Positions 46,484 to 55,091 of a DNA stretch of 64,000 nt are shown in pieces (positions within the stretch are counted from its first letter, which is position 1; every line of letters begins with the position of its first letter). Source of the DNA: Methylorubrum salsuginis (lineage in GTDB: Bacteria; Pseudomonadota; Alphaproteobacteria; Rhizobiales; Beijerinckiaceae); assembly GCF_900114375.1 (NCBI RefSeq), contig NZ_FOSV01000002.1, positions 372,001 to 436,000 on the forward strand, written 5' to 3'. Under the pieces are notes generated by a model. That model was not told the origin of the DNA and did not search any database. It was given only the letters and a program-made list of their open reading frames with translations. Made by a program: the position numbers and the translations under genes.

Positions 46484-48313
46484 TCAGCGGCGACGGAGCC
46501 AGCGCCGCACGCCGATCGCCACGGCGGTCAGGAGGACGAGGAGGCCGAGGACGGGATGCACGAGGGCGCCGGCCTGGAACAGGACGAACACCCCGAGCAC
46601 GGCCATCCACGGCTTCATGCGCCCGTCCGTGGGATCCGTCTCCGAGAGGGGAGCGGGGGTGTCGCCCGAGCTTCCGCCGTCCGTGGGCCTCGGACGGCCG
46701 ATCGAGGGCAGGCCGCTGCGGCCCGGGGCAGCGGGGCGGCGCTCGGCGGCTTCGGGTTTCTCGACTTCGACCTCGATGAGGATCGGATCGGGCAGCGGGA
46801 GGGGCGGCTCCGCCGGCCTCCACCAGCGGTCGAGGGGGGCGAGCCCTTGCGCGGATCGCTGGCGGAACGCCGGGCGCGGCGGACGACCGGCTTCGCCCTG
46901 CGCCATGCCGTGGCGTTCGGCCAGACGGCGTGCCTGCGCCACGAGCGGAGCCCCGGTCTCGGGCGTCACCATCCGGACGAATTGGGCAAAGCCCAGGGCA
47001 GCCCTGAACACGCCGTCCCCGGAAGAGCGGCCCCAGCTGCGGCCGGCGGGCCCGTGCCGGTCGAGGGCGTGCAGGAGCGCGCGGAAGCGGCGCAGGGTCT
47101 CGCGGGGGACGCCGACCCGCTCGTTCACGGTCAGCCCGGTCACCTCCTGATGGCGGCCCCGCCGCATCACCCGGGTCTTGTCGGGATGGACGGTGAAACC
47201 CTCGGCCGCGACGATCGCGCCGACATATTTGAGAAGAGGGCCGACCTTGTCCGCGGCCTCGCCGGAGGCCGAAAAGGTGAGGTCGTCCGCGTAGCGCGTA
47301 TAGGTGAAGCCTAGGCTCTCCGCGAGGCCGGTGAGGCGCCGGTCGAGACGGGTACAGATCAGGTTGGTCAGGGCCGGGCTCGTCGGCGCGCCCTGCGGCA
47401 GGCGGCGGGGGCCGCGCGCGGCATGGAGGCGCTGTCCGTCGATCTCGATGGCGTCGGTGTCCGGCTCGGTGCAGAGGAGCGCCAGCACGGTCGCGACCGG
47501 CTCGGCATAGCCGAGGCCCCGGAACTTGCCCTTGACCCGGCGATAGTCGAGCGTCGGGAAGAAGTCCTTGAGGTCGAGGTTGACCACCACGTCGCGCCCG
47601 ACATGGGCGCTGGCATTCGTCACGATCGAGCGGCCCGGCACGAAACCGTGGGCGGCCCCGTGAACGGGGGCGTGGGCCAGCAGCGCGTCGAGCACCCAGT
47701 ACTGCGCTCGCTTCAGCCGCGGCATCGGCGCCGAGATCAGGCGGGTGCCGCCGGTCTTCTTCGGGATGGTGAAGCGCCGATAGTGGCTCACCGTCGCGAC
47801 CGCCCGGTCGTAGGCGAGGAAGCGCAGTTCGCCGAGCGGGATTCCCATGGCCTGCGCCAGCGCCTTCGGGCTCTCCAGCCTCGGCAGGCCCGGTCCCGGC
47901 TCGCGTCCCGCCTCGTCCTTCGCGGAGAGCCCGCCGGAGACGCCTTCGCCGAGATGGAGCACGTCCTCGTCGCGCCGCGCGTGCCAAGCCAGCGCCCGCT
48001 CGTGACGGGTGCGGGCGTTGCGCAGCTTGGTCTCGCGGCGGCGCTCCAGGGCCGCCTTCTTGCGGCGGCGATGCATCTCCTTCAGCGCCGCGTCGGGATC
48101 GCGCCACAGCGCCTCGCGCCGGTGCAGGTCGGCGAGCTCTCGGGAAATCTCGCCGCGGCGGCGGATCAGGTCGTCGGGGAGGTTCGGCTGGTCCGCCCCG
48201 TCCGGCCAGAAGCCGAGGCGGATCATCTCCTCGAGGATCACCTCATCCTTCGAGGATTCACGGATGCGGTCGTAGAGCTGCTGGCGGGTCAGCGAGCCGG
48301 GCTGCGCGCTCAT
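46484..48313 (-). CDS. retron-type reverse transcriptase with C-terminal membrane hairpin
   Basis: 609 residues. Retron-specific marks are present: NASAH (233-237, the NAxxH motif), palm motif A NLDLKDFFPTLD (245-256), motif B RLPQGAPTSP (304-313), YADD (341-344) and VTG (391-393). Unusual additions are a basic helical N-terminal extension of about 140 residues and, after a proline-rich linker, two hydrophobic segments at about 567-603 ending in RRWLRRR, which should anchor it to the membrane. GC content is host-like. Follows the SWIM gene and an msr-msd-like RNA on the same strand. Makes msDNA from that RNA, by homology. Confidence 0.93.
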   Translation of the reverse strand: MSAQPGSLTRQQLYDRIRESSKDEVILEEMIRLGFWPDGADQPNLPDDLIRRRGEISRELADLHRREALWRDPDAALKEMHRRRKKAALERRRETKLRNARTRHERALAWHARRDEDVLHLGEGVSGGLSAKDEAGREPGPGLPRLESPKALAQAMGIPLGELRFLAYDRAVATVSHYRRFTIPKKTGGTRLISAPMPRLKRAQYWVLDALLAHAPVHGAAHGFVPGRSIVTNASAHVGRDVVVNLDLKDFFPTLDYRRVKGKFRGLGYAEPVATVLALLCTEPDTDAIEIDGQRLHAARGPRRLPQGAPTSPALTNLICTRLDRRLTGLAESLGFTYTRYADDLTFSASGEAADKVGPLLKYVGAIVAAEGFTVHPDKTRVMRRGRHQEVTGLTVNERVGVPRETLRRFRALLHALDRHGPAGRSWGRSSGDGVFRAALGFAQFVRMVTPETGAPLVAQARRLAERHGMAQGEAGRPPRPAFRQRSAQGLAPLDRWWRPAEPPLPLPDPILIEVEVEKPEAAERRPAAPGRSGLPSIGRPRPTDGGSSGDTPAPLSETDPTDGRMKPWMAVLGVFVLFQAGALVHPVLGLLVLLTAVAIGVRRWLRRR

Positions 48314-48381
48314 GGGCAGCCCCCGAAAGCGGGAAGCGGTGCGAGGGACGCCGGCCGGGATGCCTTCGTCAAGTCTCGGGA

Positions 48382-48603
48382 CCGGCGCGCTCCACTCGAT
48401 GCCGGCACGACCACCCCGCACGGTTTGGGTTCGGCGAACCCAAACCGCGAACCGTGCGGGGTGGTCAGTGCCGGCCCAGTGAAGAGCGGGCCGGTGACGC
48501 TTTGCCGGGCAGGGTGCAGGGACGGCGAAACGCCGCCCAGGATGCAAGGTCCGCCCGGCACGGCGCCCCTCGTGGCGGTGAATCTAGACCGGGTGCGCGC
48601 CGG
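48382..48603 (-). ncRNA. retron msr-msd non-coding RNA
   Basis: Lies between the SWIM gene and the RT gene. Terminal arms match perfectly over 9 bases: a1 at 48595-48603 and a2 at 48382-48390 (CCGGCGCGC / GCGCGCCGG). Inside, the msr part has an 8-bp stem (48503-48510 with 48553-48560) over a smaller hairpin (48521-48537). The msd part (48401-48475) is a long hairpin: 12 bp (48409-48420 with 48455-48466), a seven-base bulge at 48448-48454, and 11 bp (48421-48431 with 48437-48447) closed by a five-base loop. The exact ends and branch G are not certain. Confidence 0.85.
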
Positions 48604-48620
48604 CATCAATCGCCGATCCC

Positions 48621-50282
48621 TCACGCTTGTCGCCCCATCGGCTTGCCCTCGACCTGTGCGTGGAAGAAGCGGCGGAGCGCCAGCATGTGCTCGCAGGGGC
48701 CGCGCATCAGCCGGTTGCGGAGGTAGAAGCCGCAAGCACAGGAGCCGCCGACCATGCGGTCGTCGGCATCGATCTCGACGGTGGGGCGCAGCGGCGACCC
48801 GTCGTCGAGCACCGTGCCGGTGAGCCAGCGCAGCCCGTCGGCGTGGCGGACGGGATCGAGGGCGACGAGCCCGGCCTCGACGAAGCGGTCGGCCTTGGCC
48901 TCCTGCTCCGAGGCGAAGCGCAGCGCGCCCGCATCCAGCGGCTCGCGGGTGAGTTCGCGCAGGCGGTAGACCCGCTTGTCGAGGTCGAACATCGCGCGCC
49001 CGGCCTGGACGTATCCGCCGAGCGCCGCCTCGACGGTGGAGCGGGCGAGGCCGGTATCGGCGGCCAGCACCGCGGCGCTGGCGAGATGGCGCCGTCCGAG
49101 CGCGGCGAAGACGCGGGCGGCGGTGTCGGCATCGACATCCTTGCGGGGGGCCAGCAGGTCGAACTGCCCGGCGCGCGACCAGTCGTTGGCGGTCCAGCCC
49201 GACAGGCCCAGCGTGAAGCGCAAGCCTCCGAAATCCAGAACGGCAAAGGACGGCATCCCGGTGCCGAGCAGGTGCAGCCGCACGGATTTCGCGAGCGGCA
49301 GGGCACGCGCCAGAATGGCGAGCCGCCGCCGGCCCCAGAGCCGGATCTCGGCGCCGCCGCCCCGGTAGATCGAGCGGCGGAAGGTCAGGCGCTCGTTCCA
49401 GGGCTCGATCACGACGCTGACCGGCCGGTCGGGCTCCAAGAGGAAGCGCAGCGAGCGCGGCCCGTGCCGCTCCCGCCGGGCACCGAGCCGGGTCAGGATC
49501 GCGTGCAGGTCCATGGGGTGGAGATCGACCGTGAAGGCGGGCTGGGCCATCGCGCTCGACACCTGAAGGAAGCCGCGCATCCACGAATCGGGCAGCTCGA
49601 TCTTGTCCTCGCGATAGGCGGCCTCGCCTCCGGTCTGGACCTCGAAGCCGGTCGGATCGATCGACAGCTCGGTGTCGCGGTAGCTGCGGATCTTCTGGAA
49701 TTCGTCGTAGAGGGCGTGGCTGTAATCGATGTTGGTGGTGCCGTAGGCCATGGCGCCGACGCGCTCGAACGTGTCGTGGTCGCAGGACAGGCGCCCGTAG
49801 CTCGATTCGTCGAGGCTGAACGCCTCGAAGAAAATCTCGTCGGGATGCACGGTGATGACCGGATCGAGCACGATCCAGGCGTCGAGGTTCTCCTTGTAGA
49901 GGTGGTCGAAGTAGCGCTTCCGGGCTCGGTAGAACGGCCCCATGATGGCGCCGGAGCGCAGATCGATCTGCTGCGCTTCCCGACGCAGGGCCTCGATCTC
50001 GGCTCGCACCGCGTCGCGCTCGATCAACGCTTCGGCGAGCAATTGCTGCTCGTTGGCCTGGAGCCACGCGAGGTAGGCCGTGCGGTCCTTCGGCTTGAAG
50101 CGCAGGTCCGACACCACGACGTGGTGCAGTGCCGAGATCGCCTCGCGGAACGGCAGGTGGCGGGCGACCTTGCCGGTGAAGAAGGTCGGTGGACGCAACG
50201 TATCGGGGGCGAAGTCGAGCCGGGTCGCGCCCGCATCGGACTCGGCCCGGCTCTGCCCGAGATAGCGGTGGACGACGTTCAT
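48621..50282 (-). CDS. SWIM zinc-finger protein (retron accessory)
   Basis: 553 residues. The C-terminus has a SWIM-type zinc motif CAC...CEH (Cys515, Cys517, Cys530, His532), which binds DNA or partners in other proteins. The rest has no domain I can name; a small winged-helix-like stretch (LASAAVLAADTGLARSTVEAALGGYVQAGRAMFDL) sits at about residues 380-430. Start overlaps the WGR gene's stop (ATGA). I recall retrons with SWIM-containing accessory genes being classed as type XIII; this fits but was not checked. Confidence 0.85.
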   Translation of the reverse strand: MNVVHRYLGQSRAESDAGATRLDFAPDTLRPPTFFTGKVARHLPFREAISALHHVVVSDLRFKPKDRTAYLAWLQANEQQLLAEALIERDAVRAEIEALRREAQQIDLRSGAIMGPFYRARKRYFDHLYKENLDAWIVLDPVITVHPDEIFFEAFSLDESSYGRLSCDHDTFERVGAMAYGTTNIDYSHALYDEFQKIRSYRDTELSIDPTGFEVQTGGEAAYREDKIELPDSWMRGFLQVSSAMAQPAFTVDLHPMDLHAILTRLGARRERHGPRSLRFLLEPDRPVSVVIEPWNERLTFRRSIYRGGGAEIRLWGRRRLAILARALPLAKSVRLHLLGTGMPSFAVLDFGGLRFTLGLSGWTANDWSRAGQFDLLAPRKDVDADTAARVFAALGRRHLASAAVLAADTGLARSTVEAALGGYVQAGRAMFDLDKRVYRLRELTREPLDAGALRFASEQEAKADRFVEAGLVALDPVRHADGLRWLTGTVLDDGSPLRPTVEIDADDRMVGGSCACGFYLRNRLMRGPCEHMLALRRFFHAQVEGKPMGRQA

Positions 50283-53200
50283 CGGGCGGCCTCCGGGCGC
50301 GCGCCATCGACCCGCTGTTCCGGCGGGCGCCGGGCGAGCGGGGTGTCGAGGCCGGGATGGGCGTCGGCGATGTCGCGGAGCGCCAGGATCGCGGCGGCGC
50401 GGTCGCGGGCGGTGCCGCTCAGCGACAGGTCGGAAAAGAGCGGCAGCAGCCGCTCGGCCCGCTCGCGATGTCCCACGGCCTGCGCCCGCAGGAAGGCCGC
50501 CATCCGGTCCTTGGCGACCCGGCCCTTCAGCACCTGCAGCATGACGATGCGGGCGAGCGGGATCAGCCGGGCGAAGGCCGCCTCGCTCGCGATCGCCGCC
50601 TCGGTCAGCATCTCGGTGACGAGGAGATGCATGGAGGGGGAGGGGTGTTCGAGCAGGCGGAGCAACTGCGCCTCGGCGTCGCCGGGCCGCAGGCGGCTGC
50701 GCAGCAGCGTGCGGGCGAAGGCCAGCACCTCCGGCCGGACGCTGTCGGTGACGATCGCCAGCGCGGCGGGCGTCCAGGCCGCTTCGGGCCAGGTCTCGAA
50801 ATGGGCGCGGGCGAAGGCGGTCACGTCGGGCCAGTCGCTCTCGATCAGCAGCACCGCGTCCTCGGCCTGCGCCTGGAAGCGGGCGGGCTCGGCCTCGTAG
50901 GCGGCCATCGCCCAACGCCGCACGGCGACATGCGGATGGCCGCCGAGCCGGGCGATCTGGCGCACGCTGAACAGGCCGGGCGGGCGCTCGACGAGCACGC
51001 TCCCCCCGAGCAGCTGAGCGCCCTTGGCCCGTCCTTGCGCGAGCCGCCAGACCGTGCCGGGATCGAGGGCGGCCAGCGGACCCGGCATCGCTTCGGTCAG
51101 GAGCGCGACGATGTCGCCCGGATAGGCCTCGTCCGGCGCGGTGCGGAACAGGGTGTCGATCAGGTCCCGCGCGAGGCGCTCGGCCAGGGCCGGATCGAGG
51201 CTTGCGAGGCGCACGACCAGGGGACGGGCGGCGACCCTGAGCGCGGGCGACGGGCCGCTCGCCACGGCCAGAACGCGCGCGGCCTGCGCCGCGAGCCGTG
51301 CATCGTCGGAGCGCGCCAGCAGCCTGAGGGCCGCCGCCTGAACCGTTTCCGAATCCGATCCGATCAGCGCGTCCCAGAGGTCCGGGGGCAGGCGGTCGGC
51401 CTCGGTGCCGGAGCGCGTCAGCAGATCGAGGCCGGCGGCCACCACCTCCGGCGCGGGATGGCGGAGCAGCGGCATGACGCTGTCGGGCGCCAGCGGCCAG
51501 TCGTGAGCCGGCCGGAGGGCCGCGAGACCGGCGCGCACGGCCCCGATCGCCGCTTGCGCCGTCGCGTCGGGCACCGGCGGCATCGTGGCGAGCCAGGCCG
51601 TCAGCCGTGCGCCGAGCGCGGTGGCCGCCGCGGTCGGGACGCCGCGATCCGCGAGGCGAACCACCGCCGCCGCGACCCCCGGCTCGGGGCTCGTCAGCAA
51701 GGCGAAGGCGAGGGATTCGTGCGACCACGGCAGGGTGGGATCGGTCTCGATCCGCTGGAGTGCGAGGTCGCGGGCCTCGGGCAGGCGGGCGGCGATCAGC
51801 GCCGCCAGCAGATCGGGCGCGGCCGCGCCGCGGGCGAGCCGGTCGCGGGCGGTGTCGAAGCCGAGGCGTTGCGCGGAGGTGACCGGCGCGGCGAGCAGGC
51901 GGCCGAGTTCGGCCGGCGTCAGGGCCTCGCGGGCGGACGCGTCGGCGCGCAGCACCCGCACGCCCAGCATCGCCACGGGCGCGATTTCCGTCTCCACCGC
52001 GAGCCGCAGGGCGAGATCGGGCCGGGCGCTCCACAGATCGGGGAAGGCCTCGTCGCGGCTCTCCGGATCGGGCTCGGCCGTCTCGACGAAGCGCAGCGAT
52101 TTGGGGCGCGGGCTCGCCCCGGGGGCGTTCCGGTACAGGAGTTGGCTCGCGGTCCAGTGATGACCGAGCGGCCCGTAGGCGCGGCGCTCGCGACCCCAGG
52201 CCTGACCCGGCCGGCGCACCCAGGAGGTCCAGGCCTGTCGGGGCTTCAGATCCTCCGGGCGCAGGGACAGGAGGTAGTCCGCCGCCATCGCGGCGAAGGC
52301 CGGATCGCCGACCTCGCCGCGCTTGCGCAGGGCCCGCCAGATGCGGCGGCGCAGGTAATCGTGCGTCGCCGTCGACAGGCCGAGCGAAGCGTCGGAGCCG
52401 TAGCGAAGGCTGTCGCGGGGGAGGGACTGGCGACGCTCCGGCACGTAGACGTGGTTCGGGCCGCGCCAGTACATCGGTTCCGCCGTCTCGAAGCGGTAGG
52501 CGGTGGCGGCGAACAGGCCGGAATCGTCGGCCATCTCGGCCTGCTTGAACAGGCGGCGCAGGCCGATGAGGTAGGGCGGCCGGGCCGGCAGGCGGGGGAT
52601 CGCGGCGCAGAGCGCGGCGTGCAGGCCCGGTTCACGGCGCGCCCGGCGCCCGAGCGCCACCAGGGCGGGCCCGACCCGGGCCGGCTTGCTGAAGGCGAGC
52701 GCATCGAGGGCGTCGCACAGACCGTCGACGTCGCCGGCCCCGGCCGCGCGGGCGACCGCGTCGGGCAGGTCCGCATCGGCCTGCGCGGGGGCCTCCGTCG
52801 CGAGGGCGAAGCGGGCGAGATCGCGGGTCGCGACGCTGTCGCTGCCGGCGGCGATGTCGTTCAGCGCCGGCCGGGCGGCCTCGCCTCCGGCTCGGGCGAG
52901 CGCCCAGACCAGGGTGTAGGGGGCTTGGGCCGGACCGAGTTCCGCGGCCAAGGCGATCAACGCCGGCGTCGCCGCCGCGATCCGCAGCTGACCGATGCGC
53001 CAGAGCAGACGGGCGCGGTCGCGCTCGGACCACCGCTCCCGCCGACAGGCCGCGAGCCGGGCCAGCAGCACGCCGTCGCGGCCCTCCGGCATCGCAGCGG
53101 CCGGCGGCAGGTCGCCGGCGGGGAGATCGGTGCGGCGGTAGCCGCCGTTGAGCTTCGACACGACGACGCTGTCGAAGATCTTCTGGGCCGCCTCGGCGGA

Positions 53201-53377
53201 GACGGCCTGCGCGGTCTTCGTGCCCTCGCGCAGCGACGCGCCGCGGCGCCCGTGGCGGGTGTTCACGAGGAAGCGCGCGGGGCCCTCGACCGCGTCGTTC
53301 TCGACGAGCTCGACCTCGTAGACCTTGTCGGAGGTGCCCTCGCGCAGGTGGAGGGCGGCTTTGCGGACGAGTCTCAT
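50279..53377 (-). CDS. WGR domain protein with HEAT-like repeats (retron accessory)
   Basis: 1032 residues. The N-terminus (about residues 1-85; LVRKAALHLREGTSDKVYEVEL and GRRGASLREGTKTAQ) is a WGR domain, a fold seen in poly(ADP-ribose) polymerases and in MolR/YehF proteins, where it binds nucleic acids. The remaining 900 residues are alpha-helical repeats rich in Leu, Ala and Arg (for example HPEVV-like and ALRLLARSDDARLAAQAARVL), resembling HEAT repeats. First gene of the retron operon, coupled to the SWIM gene. Confidence 0.85.
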   Translation of the reverse strand: MRLVRKAALHLREGTSDKVYEVELVENDAVEGPARFLVNTRHGRRGASLREGTKTAQAVSAEAAQKIFDSVVVSKLNGGYRRTDLPAGDLPPAAAMPEGRDGVLLARLAACRRERWSERDRARLLWRIGQLRIAAATPALIALAAELGPAQAPYTLVWALARAGGEAARPALNDIAAGSDSVATRDLARFALATEAPAQADADLPDAVARAAGAGDVDGLCDALDALAFSKPARVGPALVALGRRARREPGLHAALCAAIPRLPARPPYLIGLRRLFKQAEMADDSGLFAATAYRFETAEPMYWRGPNHVYVPERRQSLPRDSLRYGSDASLGLSTATHDYLRRRIWRALRKRGEVGDPAFAAMAADYLLSLRPEDLKPRQAWTSWVRRPGQAWGRERRAYGPLGHHWTASQLLYRNAPGASPRPKSLRFVETAEPDPESRDEAFPDLWSARPDLALRLAVETEIAPVAMLGVRVLRADASAREALTPAELGRLLAAPVTSAQRLGFDTARDRLARGAAAPDLLAALIAARLPEARDLALQRIETDPTLPWSHESLAFALLTSPEPGVAAAVVRLADRGVPTAAATALGARLTAWLATMPPVPDATAQAAIGAVRAGLAALRPAHDWPLAPDSVMPLLRHPAPEVVAAGLDLLTRSGTEADRLPPDLWDALIGSDSETVQAAALRLLARSDDARLAAQAARVLAVASGPSPALRVAARPLVVRLASLDPALAERLARDLIDTLFRTAPDEAYPGDIVALLTEAMPGPLAALDPGTVWRLAQGRAKGAQLLGGSVLVERPPGLFSVRQIARLGGHPHVAVRRWAMAAYEAEPARFQAQAEDAVLLIESDWPDVTAFARAHFETWPEAAWTPAALAIVTDSVRPEVLAFARTLLRSRLRPGDAEAQLLRLLEHPSPSMHLLVTEMLTEAAIASEAAFARLIPLARIVMLQVLKGRVAKDRMAAFLRAQAVGHRERAERLLPLFSDLSLSGTARDRAAAILALRDIADAHPGLDTPLARRPPEQRVDGARPEAAR

Positions 53378-53410
53378 GCCGGCCTCCGGACCGAGGGGCG
53401 GGTGGGGGCT

Positions 53411-54796
53411 TCACTCATCGGACGAGAACACGTCGTTGCCGATGAAGATCATGTCGCGGTCGATCTCGGGCGGCTCCTTCTGCGAGCCATAGGCGAAGAA
53501 CACGCGCCGGCTGCGCCCGTCCGCCCCCGTCAGGGTTAGGGTGTGGCGGTCGAGGGCGTAGCGCCCGCCCTCCGGCGCGCGGCGCCGGCCGATCGCGGTG
53601 CCGACGCCGGTGTCGGCGCCCGAATTGATCGCGCCGACCGAGCCGCCGCGGCCGTAGCTGCCGTCCGGGCGGAAGTCGTAGCGGCTCTCGACCGCGACCG
53701 TGACGCTGCCGCCCATGGCGCTGTTGCCGCCGCCCGAGAGCCGCCGGTAGGCCCGCTTCACGGTCTCGCCCGAGGCGGCCGGGAAGGCGCGGAAGAAGCT
53801 GCCGTCGCCGAGCGCGTAATCGTTCGAACGGCCCTTGTGATCCGTCAGCACGAAGCCCTTGGCGGTGCGCGTCCAGCGCCCGAACCGGCGCGGCTTGGCG
53901 AGTCGCTCGGCCGCGAGATCGACATCTTCGAGCGCCGTGTCGGTGATCTCGTAAGTCGTGCCGTCGCGCAGGAAGATCAGCGGCTCGAAGTCGATGGTCA
54001 TCATCCCACCGACGCCGAAGCCGGTGGTGGAGCGGAAATATACGCCCTCGACCGCGTCCCAGTTGGCAGCAAAGCGCGGCGGCTGCGCCGCGTCCGGGGG
54101 CGGCGCGACGGAGTTCGGCGGCGGTGTCGGACGGGCGTCGGCGACGGGCGGAGGCGCCTCCCTCGGCGGCGGTGCCGACCGGCGGGCGCCTTTGCCCACC
54201 AGCCCCTCGTCGGTGAGCGCCAGCGCCTGGAGCTTGGCGGCCGGGATGAATTCGTTCGACAGGGTGGCGAGGAAGCGCGGCAGCACGCCGAGCTGCTTGG
54301 CGGCCTTCCAGCCGGCGTGGTGGAGCACCATGCGCAGCTTCACCCGTTCGGCGAAGGCGGCGCGGGCACCCGCCTGCGACAGCGGCGGCTTGCCCGCCAG
54401 CGGCGCGACGAAGGTTTGGCGGATCGCTCGGAGCGCCGAGGGGCTCGGCTCGGTCATGGAATCGTTGGCGACCATCCACTGGAGCGCCACGAAGGCCGCG
54501 AGCACGTCGCCGGCATCGTCCGGGCGCAGGGGCGTGCCGTCGAGGAAGCCGCGGAAGATCGTGTCGTAGTCGTGCCGCGCCATCTCGCGGGCGGTCTCCG
54601 CGGCGGCGATCGGATTCGTCGCGCGCAAGGCCTCGATTTCGCGGGCGAGCGTGGCGGCACGCAGATCCGGCGTCGAGGCGAAGGGCAGCGGCGTGACCGG
54701 TCCGGCGTCCTGCGCAAAGGCGGAGCTCGCCGCCAGCACCAGCGCCAGGCCGAGGCACCGGATCGCGCGCCTCGTGAAGGCTCCTCTGCGCCTCAT
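53411..54796 (-). CDS. secreted protein, DUF6683-like, unknown
   Basis: 461 residues with a signal peptide (LGLALVLAASSAFAQD). An N-terminal helical part (about 40-200), a proline-rich linker (about 205-250) and a C-terminal beta-rich part with a repeated YxxDxxTLTLTG-like pattern and RVFFAYGSQ ending. The family name is tentative. Overlaps the upstream small membrane gene by ATGA and ends 33 bases before the WGR gene start, so the two clusters could share transcription. Confidence 0.6.
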   Translation of the reverse strand: MRRRGAFTRRAIRCLGLALVLAASSAFAQDAGPVTPLPFASTPDLRAATLAREIEALRATNPIAAAETAREMARHDYDTIFRGFLDGTPLRPDDAGDVLAAFVALQWMVANDSMTEPSPSALRAIRQTFVAPLAGKPPLSQAGARAAFAERVKLRMVLHHAGWKAAKQLGVLPRFLATLSNEFIPAAKLQALALTDEGLVGKGARRSAPPPREAPPPVADARPTPPPNSVAPPPDAAQPPRFAANWDAVEGVYFRSTTGFGVGGMMTIDFEPLIFLRDGTTYEITDTALEDVDLAAERLAKPRRFGRWTRTAKGFVLTDHKGRSNDYALGDGSFFRAFPAASGETVKRAYRRLSGGGNSAMGGSVTVAVESRYDFRPDGSYGRGGSVGAINSGADTGVGTAIGRRRAPEGGRYALDRHTLTLTGADGRSRRVFFAYGSQKEPPEIDRDMIFIGNDVFSSDE

Positions 54797-55066
54797 GCCC
54801 ACCGAGCCCCCGCCAGCGCAGACAGGCCCATCCAGAGCCCGACCAGGATCGTGATCCCCATGAACGGCAGCATCGGGATCATCAGCCAGCCCATGACGTG
54901 GAGCGTGTAGAGCAGCCCGCCGAGATCGAGGCCGCAGATCACGCAAGGGTGCCGGTTGCCCTCATCGACATGGCAGCCGGTGAGGACGGCCAGCCCGATG
55001 CCGAGCCCGAGCAGCAGCGCGGGCGTCCAGACGATCAGCGTGACGGCGAGCCCCAGGATCAGCATC
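54793..55066 (-). CDS. small membrane protein, unknown
   Basis: 90 residues with three hydrophobic stretches (MLILGLAVTLIVWTPALLLG, LLYTLHVMGWLMIPMLPFMG, ILVGLWMGLSALAG) and a central loop with CHVDEGNRHPCVICG, three cysteines that could bind a metal or form a disulfide. Coupled to the next gene (ATGA). Confidence 0.7.
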
Positions 55067-55091
55067 GTGCGCGACGATTCCCCCCGTCGGC

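Noticed and set aside
46484..48313. Group II intron origin of the second RT
   Set aside because: NAxxH and VTG retron motifs are present, and an msr-msd RNA with a1/a2 arms precedes it.
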